NCBI GenBank assembly: GCA_000827495.1
Contig: KN817534.1
Location: forward strand, 260,653 to 324,652
Length of the DNA: 64,000 nucleotides
DNA from: Hypholoma sublateritium FD-334 SS-4
Taxonomy: Eukaryota > Basidiomycota > Agaricomycetes > Agaricales > Strophariaceae
Direction of reading: 5' to 3'
Under the pieces are notes generated by a model that saw only the letters and a list, made by a program, of their open reading frames with translations, searched no databases and had not been told where the DNA came from. The position numbers and the translations under genes are program-made. Shown here one piece after another: positions 49,376 to 60,510 of this stretch (positions are counted from its first letter, which is position 1; every line of letters starts with the position of its first letter).

Positions 49376-49869
49376 CGTCTGCGTCGCTACGCGCGCCGGC
49401 GGGCGGGCGACGGGCGCCCGCGCGCGGTGTCCCGACGGCCTTGTGATCGCCGCTGTGTGCGTGACGTGATAGAGGCGAGATCGCGCGTGCGGGGTACGCA
49501 GGCATCGCAGATGCGGTGCTGAGGTTATTTGCGTGCTGAGCCCAGATGTGCTGGTGGCGCGCTGATGGCGAGTCTCGACCCGGGCGTGATTGACAGCGCG
49601 CAGTGGCAGATGCTCCATTGACGCGTGGCGGGGCACGCGTCGAGGGGCGGGCGGGGGCCTGGGCGGGGCTTATTAATGGGCGGGATTGCCGACGGGGGCG
49701 CGCCGGGGCAGGCACGCGGCGCCGGGGATCGGGCGGATTCTGTCAGATCTGGCGGCGCACGGCCGGGGACGCACGGGCGCCCGCCGACAGATCGCGATCG
49801 GCTGGATCTGCGATGGATCTGGGGCGGGGTACATAAGGCCAGCGGGTGCTCGCCCAGCACCAGCCAGCC

Positions 49870-50706
49870 ATGTCCGCCGCCTACCACCTGCGGCCCGTGT
49901 CGCCCTCCCCGCCCCCGCCCCAGGGCGCCGTGCACTCGCCCCCGCCGCCGCCGTCGGCCGCGCGCCCGCGCCGCCCGCTCACGCCGAGCTCGCTCCGAGG
50001 TGCGCCCGCCGCCGCTGCAGATGCCGCGCGCCGCTGACCCCCCGCAGACGTCGACCTGTCCGCGACGCCCGACGGCGGCGGCCCGCGCAAGTACCCCGCG
50101 CCGCCGACGGGGCACGACCTCATGGCGATGTTCCCCGCCGCGCCCCCCGCGGGCTTCCCCGAGATGCGCCCCGGCCCCACGAGCGGCTTCTTCGTCCGCC
50201 AGGAGCGCGCGTTCTTCGCCCAGGCCGGGCGCGAGATCGTGCGCGTCCGCGTCGAGGTCGACTTCCCGGGCGACGAGCCCAAGGGGCCCCCAAATACGCA
50301 ACGCCCGAGTGGCAGTGGGAGCGCGCTGGGGATGGCGGGCAACGGCCGCCCGTGGCTCAGCGGGCCCCCGCCGCCGCAGCAGCAGCACATGCCGCCGCCG
50401 CACCCCATGCTCCCGCCGCACCCGCACCCGCACGGCGGCCCCCCGCCCCCTGCGCCCCCCGCACATCACCACCACCCGCACGCGCACTCGCCCGCGCAGC
50501 CCGCGTCGCCGCCGCTCTTCTACCCGCGCGCGGGCGGGTCCCCGCCGCATGCGCACGGGCCCGACGGCGGGCACCCCCCGGGCGTGGGCGGTGGTGGCGG
50601 TGGTGGCGGCGGCGAGGACGACGACGAGGCGTGGCGGCGGCCGATGCCCTACGCCGAGCGGCGGCGCGCGGGCAAGCACACGAAGCGGGTCATCGTGCGC
50701 ACGTAA
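49870..50706 (+). CDS. conserved-looking disordered His/Pro/Gly-rich protein
   Basis: Function unknown. Two exons, 49870-49999 and 50048-50706, joined by a 48-bp intron (donor GTGCGC, acceptor CCGCAG), give 262 residues. The frame is supported by phase-consistent splicing and by an ordered island in the middle: YPAPPTGHDLMAMF, then PEMRPGPTSGFFVRQERAFF, then REIVRVRVEVDFPG. The flanks are low complexity: Pro-rich at the start, His/Pro-rich (APPAHHHHPHAHSP) and a Gly run followed by Asp/Glu. The C-terminus is basic (AERRRAGKHTKRVIVRT). A possible TATA (TACATAA) lies at 49829-49835. I believe similar proteins exist in other mushrooms, but I cannot name a family. It is the only clear gene in about 15 kb. 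Confidence 0.7.
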
Positions 50707-53700
50707 TCCCTATCCCTCCCTCTCCCTCTCCCTCTCCCTCTCCCCTTTTCTCCCTCTCTTCTCTTCCTTTTTCTTGGTCTGATCCGGTCTCCCGTGTTGT
50801 ATATCCACCGCTGCTATGCCCATGTACACATACACTACTTATTGATTGCTACACTACAATATAGCCTCCCTCTCCCCCGCCTGTGTATTGCGCCCGCATA
50901 ATGAAGGCTGGCCCTGGCGCCTACTGCCCCCGCGTGCGTGCGTGCATGCATGCGCCGTCCCACCTCAGTCAGTCCCTGTGGTGGCGCGGGGCCGCGCCAC
51001 CAAAGCTATCGCCGCGCCGCAGCCGTAAGTGCGTGGTGCGCGTCATGCGATTGAGGCGAGGGCGCGTCGCGCGCAGCCCTGCCAGCATACGTATCACTGA
51101 GCGCCGTGGCGCCGTCGACGCGCCCCGCCCAGACCCCAGTTAGCACCCCAACATGCATGCGCGCGAACACCGGCGCCCCACCCTATGTTCCCTGCATGCT
51201 TACTTGCCTTTACTTGCTCTGAATCTACATACTGACGTGGTGCAGCGGAGCCCAGCAGCACAGCCATCGTCTGATTGTCGACATCCCGCGCCGAACAGCA
51301 CAATCTGCTCTGCGTTAGCGATGCATCGGTATTACAAGCTATTCTGCATTAGTATCACGATCGCGCATTTATCGCGCGCGTCTAGCCCACCCCAGATCGC
51401 GAGTGAGTGACGTGCAGGGTGCGGCGCCGCACGGCGTTCATCCATCCAGCGGCGCGGCGCGGGGAGGCGCGTCAGGTATGCTAATATGCTCGGCGTACTT
51501 TTACGCTTACTTCCATACTTACTTCTACTAAGTATATGCCACCAGGACTTGGTCACGATCGCCACTTCGTCAGATGCCGATACCCTCGACAACCGCCTTC
51601 GTCCCGGTGGTCCTCTCCCGCTCAAAATGCAGGAATATGTGCACCAAATAACCTCGAAAGCTGATGCTATTCATTCAATTTTATGCCATGCAGCCCATTC
51701 ATTGGCTGCCCCGGAATGGCAGTAGTGACGCAGTCCCGGTGGCATATCGCAGATACCCACCCACCCACCCCAACCCAACTCACCTTCCTCCCCCAATTTT
51801 CGTCCCCAGCGCATTCACCGGATCTCACTCCTACCATCATCCATCCATCTGCTTGCCCAACTAGGCAAGTAGGCGAGCAAGGAGGTAAGTACATAAGTAG
51901 GCACTTGAGTAAGTTGGCCGCCCCATCCCCGCCCGCGCGCACTTTGATCGCCGTGCCGCGAGGCAGCGCACGCGGCCCCGCTGATTCAGAGGCGGAGTCA
52001 TGCGCGCTACTACTGGCGGTCACGGTATGTAGGTAAGTAAGTAAGTAATCCCCGCTCGCTGGTGATTTAATAAGCGCGTCGGCGATTTAATAAGTGGTTT
52101 AATAGCGCGTAAAGACCGTGCGCCTCGTCCCCTCCACCGCCGCGGCGGGCGGCGGCGGCGGGGGGGTTCTACTACGCAGCGCACGCCGCACCCTAGACTG
52201 GACGCCGCAGAGCCACGACCCGCGGCGGGGCAGCCATGCATCACGGACTCGGACGCGCGCGGAGACTCTGACTCCAGACCAGACCGCACAGAGACAGCCC
52301 GTGATCGCCGCCGCCCCACGCGCGCTTATTAAACCAGGCCGGCGTCCAGGTGCACGGTCGGGTCTACGCCGTGCGGCGTTCTATGGCGTTCTTTCAATTT
52401 GGCGTGCGGCGTTCTTTTAATTTTCCATGGCGTGCTGCTGCGGGCGCCTGCCTGCTGCACGGGGATGGCGGTGTTCGCGGCTGCTTTGGGTGTGTCGCCG
52501 CGATGGGATTGGGGAGGCTTGTTCGCCGCGATGGGCTGTTGGGTCGCCGCGATGGGCTGTTGGGGCCGCGATGGGCGTCTGGGGTGTGATGGGCCCGGTG
52601 GGTCGCCGCGATGGGCGGGGTGCGGTGCGCGAGCGTGGGCATATATAGTGCGAGTCGAGGCGCGGGACTCGCGTCCTATTTATCGACGGGGCTCCAACCG
52701 CAGGCACCCGCCGGCCGCGAGCACCCCCCTGCCGACACAGGCTTACTTATGAGTACACACGCGCTGCGCAGCGGGCGGCGATGGCGCCATACGCGCTGCA
52801 GATGAGCGACGCGGAGCCTAGCCATGACGGTGCCCGGCGCGGCCGGCGCGGTTCTCCCGGGGCAGCAGCGCACGGCGACGCGCAGGCGACGGCGGGGGCA
52901 GTACATACGCACACCGCACACCACGCACGCCTCGCACGCCCACGCACACGCGCGCATGTCGCGTATGCGTATGCGCATCCCACGCAGATCTGCAGCGGCC
53001 CGTGCACCACGGGGCGCCGTGTGCGCGTACGTACATACCGCATCTGTACGACATACGTACCGCATCTGTATGACATACATCCGCGCGCGAGGTGCTTATC
53101 GCGTCGGGTGCTGGCATGACACGACGTGTCAGAGCGCGAACGCCAATCGCGCCTGGGGCTGGGGGCCCACGGCGGCGCGGGCGTGCGAAGCGCACACACA
53201 TACGCACATACGCACGTCGCGCGTCGGCGTGACGACGGGCGCGTATCAGCGATAGCGCACTCACTTATCTATCGCACTGCAATTGTGGCGAGTATCAATG
53301 GTATCAATATCATATGTATGCATTGCATGCACGCAAGCGCGGCCCGCCGCACGCGATGTCACGATCTGCCCATCAGCGCCGCCGCTGATCCAGGCCGTCC
53401 GCCCGAGATATGTATGTATGTAAAATGTATTATGGGCCATCTGCCGCCGTCGCGTCGCGTCGCGTCGCCGCGGGCGCGTGACAGCGACGGCGACTGATAG
53501 ATACGTCCAAGATACGTCGAACCCTGGATGTCATTGGATCGAGGGTGAGGCAGCGCGCGGGCAGCCGGCGCGCCTGTGGCGTGCGCCTGACGTGCCCGGC
53601 GCGAAGACGGCGACGTTCGAACAGATTGGGCGTGACGCTGGCGTGGGCGCGCGGCAGCGTGCCACTCACTGTCCACTTGTCCATGTGAATGGATGAAATC

Positions 53701-55033
53701 AGACGCCGCGTCGCGAGGGGCGCGACGGCGGGGGCAATAGCTCCCCGGGCGCGGCGCGCTGCGTTGGCGCGATGCGCAGTGCCCAGTGTCGCGTAGCTGC
53801 GCGCGAAGATCATGATGGCGCTAGTCGCCGAGGCGGGGCGGCGCCTTTAGCGCTATTAATATTGTAATCCCATCCAGCGCGCGTAGCAATAATACGCATG
53901 ACGTAAGGAAAACATACGCAGCCGTACCGTACCGATGATGCACATTGCACACCGACGTCGGTAGGAAGGGGGTGCGTACCAGGCATAGTTGCGTGGGTCT
54001 GACGTGCACGATGACGTCGGATGCGGCTGCGCAGATTGTTATGCAGGCTTAGATGGCCGGGTTATTTGCAAGCATCGTGTGGAGCGCAGCTGAGCTGAGC
54101 GAGAAAGGCGCGCGCCACCTCACGGGGAAGGGAGGAGCCGAGGAGGAGCAATCACCGCGTATTTTCTGACGAAGAATCCGGCGGTCAACAGGCCAGCTGA
54201 GGCTAGCGGCGGTCGATGTTGGGGAGTCCAAGCGGCATCATCTAATGCAATAGACGAGATCTGGGAATCAGCCTAGAGGTAAACGGGTATGGTCGAGACG
54301 AACCGGGGCGTGTTGGCGAGAATCCTCCAGGCAGGTAGCGTTGGTCCGGCCTGCAGAGGAGCGTTTCCGGAGGCATGTTCAATGTAGCGTGAATCTCCGA
54401 CCGTATCGAACATCAAGCGCGCAGATAAGTAGGTGGTGCTGATGCGCACGGCGCGTCTACAGGCATCACGTCTGCAGCATACTGGAATGAAAGGTGGTAA
54501 GTTTAGAATCGTCTCAAGGGGAAGCAGAGATCCTTTTACCGAGGGGAGGAGGTTGAAGTTTCGACATTGGAGAATAAGTACGGCGAAGTTCGACCGACTC
54601 CGTCAGTGCCCTACCATGTCAAACACTACACCAGGCGTGCTTATTCATTATATAAGACAGAAGAGATAGCGTCAGTAGATTGAGTACGGTTCTGACAGAG
54701 CTGGTTAGCGAGAATCTTGCAGGGCGAGTTGGTTGAACATGCGAAGGAGCGTTTCGCGGAGGAACATAGAGTTTAGTCTCCGCCCGCAAGATGCCGGACA
54801 CAATTGGGGCCTTATCCTCCCTTTGAACGGCGGCGGAGAAATAAAAAGGAATTCACGCACCGTTAAATCCACCGCGGCGCCTTCCCATCCCTCTCCCTTT
54901 CCCAAAAATTCCACTTATCGGGATATCGCAGGGAAAAGCCAACCACGGCAAGATACTCCGCCTTTAGACATGGAGCACGTGCACACGGCGGCAGCGCTCC
55001 TCGCTGCCCCGCACGACTCTGTCCCGCGCGGCC
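50707..55033. other. GC-rich intergenic DNA with microsatellites
   Basis: Starts with a CT tract (50708-50770), probably the 3' untranslated part of the gene before it. Further on are a CCCA/CCAT-type run at 51748-51850, GTAA runs at 51884-51910 and 52027-52045, an ATGT run at 53408-53421, and a CGTCG run at 53446-53468. GC falls after about 54.0 kb. Two diverged blocks near 54310-54400 and 54709-54780 share GCGAGAATC and GAGCGTTTC in order. No gene was found. Confidence 0.5.
52480..52622 (+). repeat. minisatellite, unit about 21 bp
   Basis: Four to five imperfect copies of GTCGCCGCGATGGGCTGTTG follow one another, mixed with shorter forms (GGCCGCGATGGGCGTCTG). There is no sign that it is translated. 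Confidence 0.6.
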
Positions 55034-56515
55034 ATGGTCGATAAGAAGCTGGACGCCGACATCTCGCAGTTCTGCGCCATCACCGGCGCCTCGTACGTGC
55101 CCCGCCCTCCGATGCCCGCCCATCGCGCTGATCGCGGCCCCACGGGCCCCCCTTAGGGCGCGCGACGCGCGCAAGTTCCTCGAGGCGCACAAGCGCCTGG
55201 ACATCGCCATCGACGCATACTACACCAACCCCGCCGCATTCGCGAGCACCCCGCGGAGGAAGGACGCCGCACCGCCGTCTACTAGTAAACTTGCGGCGCT
55301 GTTCGAGAAGTATAAAGGCGAGTTGTCTGTTCCGTGGCCGCTGTGCACGCACTGATTGACATCGACATTGATGTATCTGCGTGGTGTGCGTGTGGTGTGC
55401 GTTCAGATCCCGACGAGGATGATATCACGGTGGACGGGACGATCCAGCTGTGCTCGGACCTCGGCGTCGATCCGGAGGACGTCGTCCTGCTCGCGGTCGC
55501 GTTCGAGCTCAAGTCGCCGGCGATGGGCCGCTGGACGCGTGCAGGCTGGATTGAGGGCTGGAAAGCAATAGGGTGCGTCTCACTCTCCCATCCATTCGTT
55601 TCTCCTTCTCCCCGCACCCCCAGCGCTGCCCGGTAGCCGTATGCGGAGAGGGGGGCGGAGGCAAAAGCAGACGCACACGCGGAGGATGACAGCTGACTGG
55701 AATGCCACGCCCGCAGGACAGACACGCTCCCCGCGATGCAGACCGCGCTCGAGCGCCTGCGCGATCAGCTCGCCACGGACCCTGCGTACTTCGCGAAAGT
55801 GTACACGCACACGTTCGATTTTGCGCGCGCGGAGGGGCAGCGCAGTCTCGGTGAGCCTTCCCCCTTCCCCTCTCCTCTCTCCCGGCACCCCGTTTCCCGT
55901 CGGGCCGTGGATATGCACATGCGGTAAGGACAAGCGTGCTGAGGGTGCACCGTACACGACAGGCCTGGAAACAGCCATCGCGCTCTGGGGCCTGCTCCTC
56001 CCGCACGGGCTCGAAGGCGGCGCCCTCGCGCACAGCGCCGGCTCGGATGACGAGGGCGACGAGGACGATGCGATGGACGGCGATGCGGGGTGGCCCGGGG
56101 AGTACACGCAGTGGTGGTTTGACTTCTTGACGCAGAAGGGCGGGAAGGGCGTGTCAAAGGACACGTGGGTGATGGTGCGTTTGTTTTCTGCCGTTCTTTT
56201 CTCCCCCCGCTACGCCGCACGCGCGGTACCGTGTGAGGGGCTGCAGGCCTCCGGCGACGTGCTAACATACTACACAGTTCCTCGAATTCGTGCGCTCCAT
56301 GGACGCCTCGTTCGCGAACTACGACATGGAAGGTACGCGCCCACTCCATCCATCTTCCATCTTCTTCCCCTCCATTCCCCGCCTTCCCCTTCCCCTCCCC
56401 TCATCCTAATCTCAAAGTACAACAACTCACCTCCCTCATTCCAGCCGCGTGGCCCTCAATGATCGACGATTTCGTCGAGTACGGCAAGGCGCGCCTCGCC
56501 TCTGGGGGCACGTGA
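55034..56515 (+). CDS. DCN1: DCN1-like cullin neddylation E3
   Basis: Scaffold-type ligase that brings the NEDD8-charged Ubc12 to cullins and so activates SCF ubiquitin ligases. Exons: 55034-55092, 55157-55317, 55407-55572, 55717-55850, 55963-56174, 56278-56332, 56445-56515, giving 285 residues. An N-terminal UBA domain (QFCAITGAS, then ARDARKFLEAHKRLDIAIDA) is followed by the cullin-binding PONY domain: DPDEDDITVDGTIQLCSDLG, VDPEDVVLLAVAFELKSPAM, GYLSWIEG-equivalent RAGWIEGWKAIG, AYFAKVYTHTFDFARAEGQR, AIALWGLLLPHGLEGG, then WWFDFLTQ and MIDDFVEYGK. An acidic insert (DDEGDEDDAMDGD) sits in the second half. The intron at 55318 is GC-AG with donor GCGAGT, required by phase. The gene looks complete. 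Confidence 0.93.
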
Positions 56516-57786
56516 GCCGCTCCCCTCCTCGCGCTCGACCCCCTTGCGATTCCCCGCACGGCGTGCCGTACGGTGCACCGTGTGCGGTGGGCCGCGTGTC
56601 GTGTATAATGCCGTACATCCCTTCTTGTATCATCGGACCCCGCCCCACCCCATCTTCGTCCCTCCCCACCCCACCGCCAGCGCGGCGTGGCGCGGGAACT
56701 GTTATAGCGTAGCTGTTGTCGCCGATTTTTTCTCAGATTGTAATACATAGATCCAGACGCCCTCGTCTCCGTCTCCTTCCTGCTTGGGGCTAGTATCATC
56801 GGGCACACGGGGATGTTCTGGAGAAGGAGTAGTACGCGCCGGACGGGGTCTTGAGAATGGAGAAAGAGAATGGTAAGCCCAGGAGCGGTGATAAAACTGG
56901 CAACACCACCGTTCAGTGCTTGAATCAGCTTTCAGCATCGGTTCGCATCCACGCCGACTTGACTACTCGCTACACACCTTCCTAAATGGACGGTCACTGC
57001 AGAGTTCGCCGTGCTCACATCACTGGCAGCGACCTATAAATAGGCCCTTCACACCGTCAATGTTCGCCTTAAGTAGATTTGTGGCGCAGGCCAGGCTCGC
57101 TCAGGAGCGTACGATATGTTTTCTTCATTCAAGGTTTGCGAATCCAACGGCCACGGGGATTTATAGTTCATTAAGCGTCGGAATAAAGTTGGGCGCTTGG
57201 GGCCAGATCGAGGACACTGGCAGAGTCAATGGACATCTCTGGTTAAGGCATTATTGCTTTTTGGCAATTAGGGATTTAAGGAGAGAACATGTATCACGGC
57301 GTGTCTGGATTTCCGTCGTATTCTCCTTGCAGTTATTCACCACTGCGCGGCGCGCGATATGATGCCTGCCTGTCTATGTTCTGATCGGGTACGTGGAGGT
57401 GGTATGTGGGAAGCATACACGCCGGCGTGCTTGGGAGGAAAGGAAGTTAAAGGGCCCCAGCGGTACCGAAACGAGAAACTTGGTTCAGTGTTCAATATTC
57501 AACGTTCAACCACCGTCGCCCCTTTTCTCGGCAATTATATGGACTCTGCCAAGACTCTGTCTGACAACTCTCGCCTCTCTCAGTACCACGACCGTGGCTG
57601 TGCCTCTGCATGATGCTGTCAACCATAGATTCTGTCGTATTCCCGCTTTAATAGGCCACGGCCATATTTATCTATGCTCCGGGGAAGAGAGTTGCCCAGA
57701 TCTCTTTGACATCTAAGGTTCTGTTGAACCCTGACTCTACCTGCTGGATCGTTACCTGTAGGAGCAATCGCAGATCAGAATATGCA
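56516..57786. other. convergent intergenic region
   Basis: 1.27 kb between the stops of DCN1 and the minus-strand helical protein. It contains the first copy of a dispersed repeat (57131-57345). The open frame that covers that repeat shows no family features, so I treat it as non-coding. Confidence 0.5.
57131..57345 (+). repeat. dispersed repeat, copy 1
   Basis: About 215 bp that recurs in direct orientation at 58908-59115. Shared blocks in order: CAAGGTTTGCGAAT, CAACGGCCACGGG, AAGTTGGGCGCTT, GAGTCAATGG, and a CTTGCAG near the end. Similarity is roughly three quarters by eye. The origin is unknown, possibly a transposon remnant. Confidence 0.65.
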
Positions 57787-58499
57787 TTACTTCATCTTCT
57801 CGCCACACACTTCAAGCAATTTCTTCCCGTTTTCGTCTTTGATCACGTTCTCACCGACAAGCTTCTTGAACGCGGACGCGAACTTCCCGTGATCGTGCTG
57901 TAGCCCCTTATACATCGCCGCGCCGCCCACAAGCAGCGCCAAACACGCGTGCAGCGCGTACATCTCGCTCTCCGCCGCGCTGTTCCCGTGCAGGTACCCA
58001 GGGAACTGCAGCCCCGCGCAGTCTGGTCGGCGGAGCGGCACAGCCCCGCGCGCACACACGCGCCGGACATCAGCGCCGCGACGAGGACCGCGTTCGCCGG
58101 CGCGCGGTCGTTCGCGCTGAACGCGCTCGCGAGCATCTCGTACATGCAGCCCTGCAGCTCGTCCGTCAGCGCATCGGGGTGCTCGGGGTCGTCTTCGTCG
58201 GGCACGGTGGCGGCGCACGCGGCCGGGGGTCGGCTCACGGCGTAGATGGTCTCTGCGAGCTGCAGGGTCTGCGCGGGGTGCGCTTCAGCGAGAGTACGGA
58301 ATTCACCGACGAGAATGCTGAGCGTATCCCAGGTAGGGGGTACGTTGATTGCTGCGGTGAGGGCGGGGATATCGTGGCTGCGAAGGACGGGGAGGACATT
58401 GTGGGCGCAAAGGTAGACTCATTTGTTGGGGAAGAGCGATGGGATGTTTCATTCTACATGTTGTGTGGGCGCGCACGTCAAAGCATTGATGACAGGCAT
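57787..58499 (-). CDS. all-helical hypothetical protein
   Basis: Not recognised. Three exons on minus, 58499-58477, 58377-58056 and 58005-57787, give 187 residues with clean phases. The intron between the last two was set by phase: donor GTGCGCGCGG and acceptor GCTGCAG restore SGACFPGYLHGN. The protein looks alpha-helical throughout: TWDTLSILVGEFRTLAEA, TLQLAETIYAVSRPP, ALTDELQGCMYEMLASAF, ESEMYALHACLALLVGGAAM. It ends in a Lys-rich helix (FASAFKKLVGENVIKDENGK). An acidic loop (PDEDDPEHPD) lies in the middle. No signal peptide; one helix is hydrophobic but short. The first exon of 23 nt is the weakest part of the model. Confidence 0.6.
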
Positions 58500-59775
58500 C
58501 GATCGTTCTCTAATAATGGATTTTCGTCTCCCTACATTCACCGTGGGTCCATATCCTAAGCTGCTCGACTTCAATGATGGGATTATCGAAGTACACCTAC
58601 TCTCACCGGAGAGACCACGCTAACCAGTGGATACTATTCTTTTCCAGCTGCACGGATATTCATCCCGCTGCCTCTAAATAGTTTGCAAAAATTGAAGATA
58701 TTTGTCGTCTCCAAGCGACTGAAAAGCGCATGGATTTGAAACATCTGTCACTGACATCCCTGACCCGGACCCTAGGAACTTGTAATAAATTTCAGACAAA
58801 GAGTCGTATCCGCATAAGCCTGAATAAGCGATTGATACGTAGGCCTTTTATCTTTTTTCGTCTTAGAGTAATACGCAGTTGTAGCACGGCCTAAGTTTTT
58901 GAAAATTTCAAGGTTTGCGAATACAACGGCCACGGGCTATTATAGTTAATTAAGCTTCTAAATTAAGTTGGGCGCTTAGGGTCAGATCATGCCAGACGGA
59001 GTCAATGGAAATCTCTAAGTAATTGCATTATTATTTTAGTAATTGGGGAGCGTATGATATCATGGGTGTCTAAATTTCTGTAGCACTCCTCTTGCAGCTA
59101 GTTAATATTGTTGGCTGACTGGCGTGACATGCGCCATCCCCCGGTTCCACGCCGGGCACAGGCTTGAGACTTGCGACTCACGGAAGCTTCTCCTGTAAAA
59201 ATTCGGCTAGGTGCACACACAAAAGTCATTCTCAACTGGGGCGTTTGTTGTGCAACCGATCTTCAGTCCGTGATTTGAATTTGGGGTGCAATTATATCCC
59301 TCCAAAAGTACTGATGGACCTCCGAGGAGTATACGGCCATTATGTGATTTGGAGCCTCGTTTGGCCTTAGGGATCTCAGATACATGTTGAATCTTTATCA
59401 TCATCACGGACTCAGGCCTCGATTTTTCTGAACATCTAAGATACTCGAACTTATTCTCGTCGCTGCGTTCGCTGCATCAAGAATCAGGACTTCGTCAAGT
59501 TTGTAATAGAAGCCTTCTATCAGAGTCTTCTATCGTACTGTCTCAAAGCGCTGTTACTACTTAGCCGCGAACTCTCCCGTATTTCGACCCGTGCAGTGGT
59601 TTGGGTACTTTATCACTATACGGGCTGTATATGTCCTTTCATAATTGGCAACGGCCTCGTGCAGAACTTTGCAGAACTTAACAGGGTGGGAGCGTGCGCC
59701 AGAAATAGACGTTGATGAGATGTGAGTAGGAAGCGTTTGAGGGATGTTGTATGATGGACCTCTGTTCGAAAGGTA
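58500..59775. other. intergenic, with repeat copy 2
   Basis: Upstream of the helical protein and downstream of nothing recognisable. Apart from the repeat at 58908-59115, I see only short frames without family features. Confidence 0.5.
58908..59115 (+). repeat. dispersed repeat, copy 2
   Basis: Direct, diverged copy of 57131-57345. This copy is more AT-rich: most differences from copy 1 replace G or C by A or T (for example GGGGATTTATAG against GGGCTATTATAG, and longer AT runs near 59015-59040). Confidence 0.65.
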
Positions 59776-60341
59776 CAGTCGACTCCCTCTTAATCCATAG
59801 CTCACATAACCCATACCCCCATATAACCCATACTTTTTTCAGTCCACCGAGTTGGTTCGCAGGGAAATGCAAACCATAACCCATACAACCTCAATAACCC
59901 ATAACCCATACCCCTTCCGGAGAAAAACCCATAGGTATATGTGCCAAATTAGTGCAGATTCTGTGCTAATTTGGTGCTAATATCCAAATAATTTCACTGA
60001 AAGTACAGACCAGAGTGATGGGAAGCATAGGCGTAGTTCCATAAGTCGAAAATATATTAAAATCATTACATCTTATCGTGTACCAACTGTTACCAAGGCC
60101 CCAAAACGTCTCGAAATTCCTTAGAAAAAGTATTGAAAAAATCAAAACTCCTCAAAGTTGCAGTTAGCAAGCCAAGAAGGCACTGCTTCGGTTGAAGAAA
60201 GGTGATTAGAACATGAAGCAAACACCGCTGACAAGGTGTTTAGAATAAATTTTTGGCCGACCACCCTCTAAGTGCATACTCTCTCATAACCCATACTTCT
60301 GGCTATCCACCGAAAGGTATGGGTTAAGAGGGAGTCGACTG
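59776..60341. mobile_element. MITE with CAGTCGACTC inverted repeats, TA-flanked
   Basis: The left end CAGTCGACTCCCTCTTAA at 59776 is matched by its inverted complement ending at 60341. The terminal repeats run about 24 bp with one mismatch (TCCATA against CCCATA). TA dinucleotides flank both ends (59774-59775 and 60342-60343), as expected for insertion by a Tc1/mariner/pogo-type transposase. Inside both ends are clusters of ATAACCCATA (about eight copies, in both orientations), and a CCACCGA box lies near each end. There is no coding capacity, so it would depend on a transposase elsewhere in the genome. Confidence 0.85.
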
Positions 60342-60510
60342 TATGCAAAAATGTTGCTTGAGTTGGAAGACTCGGTGTCATCTCCGATCATTTGATTTCT
60401 AGTTCAATTTACAGCTTAGCCCCAGATTTCTTCCAAGACTTGGTACTCATTGCTCACCCTCGTATTCTGTGTAATCTCAGGTTTTTTTTGAAATTTAAAT
60501 ATCAGTACTT

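Noticed and set aside
49525..50864. Several 380-390 codon frames on both strands around 49.5-50.9 kb
   Set aside because: Stop codons are rare in this GC-rich DNA. The frames are Arg/Ala/Pro-rich with no order, and only the spliced 262-residue model has protein-like islands.
57061..57362. Open frame starting MFALSRFVAQARLAQ
   Set aside because: It mostly covers the dispersed repeat, and the second copy at 58.9 kb does not keep the frame.
59776..60341. CCCATA clusters as telomere-type repeats
   Set aside because: The units are irregular, lie in both orientations and sit inside a TA-flanked element with inverted ends, so a MITE explains them better.
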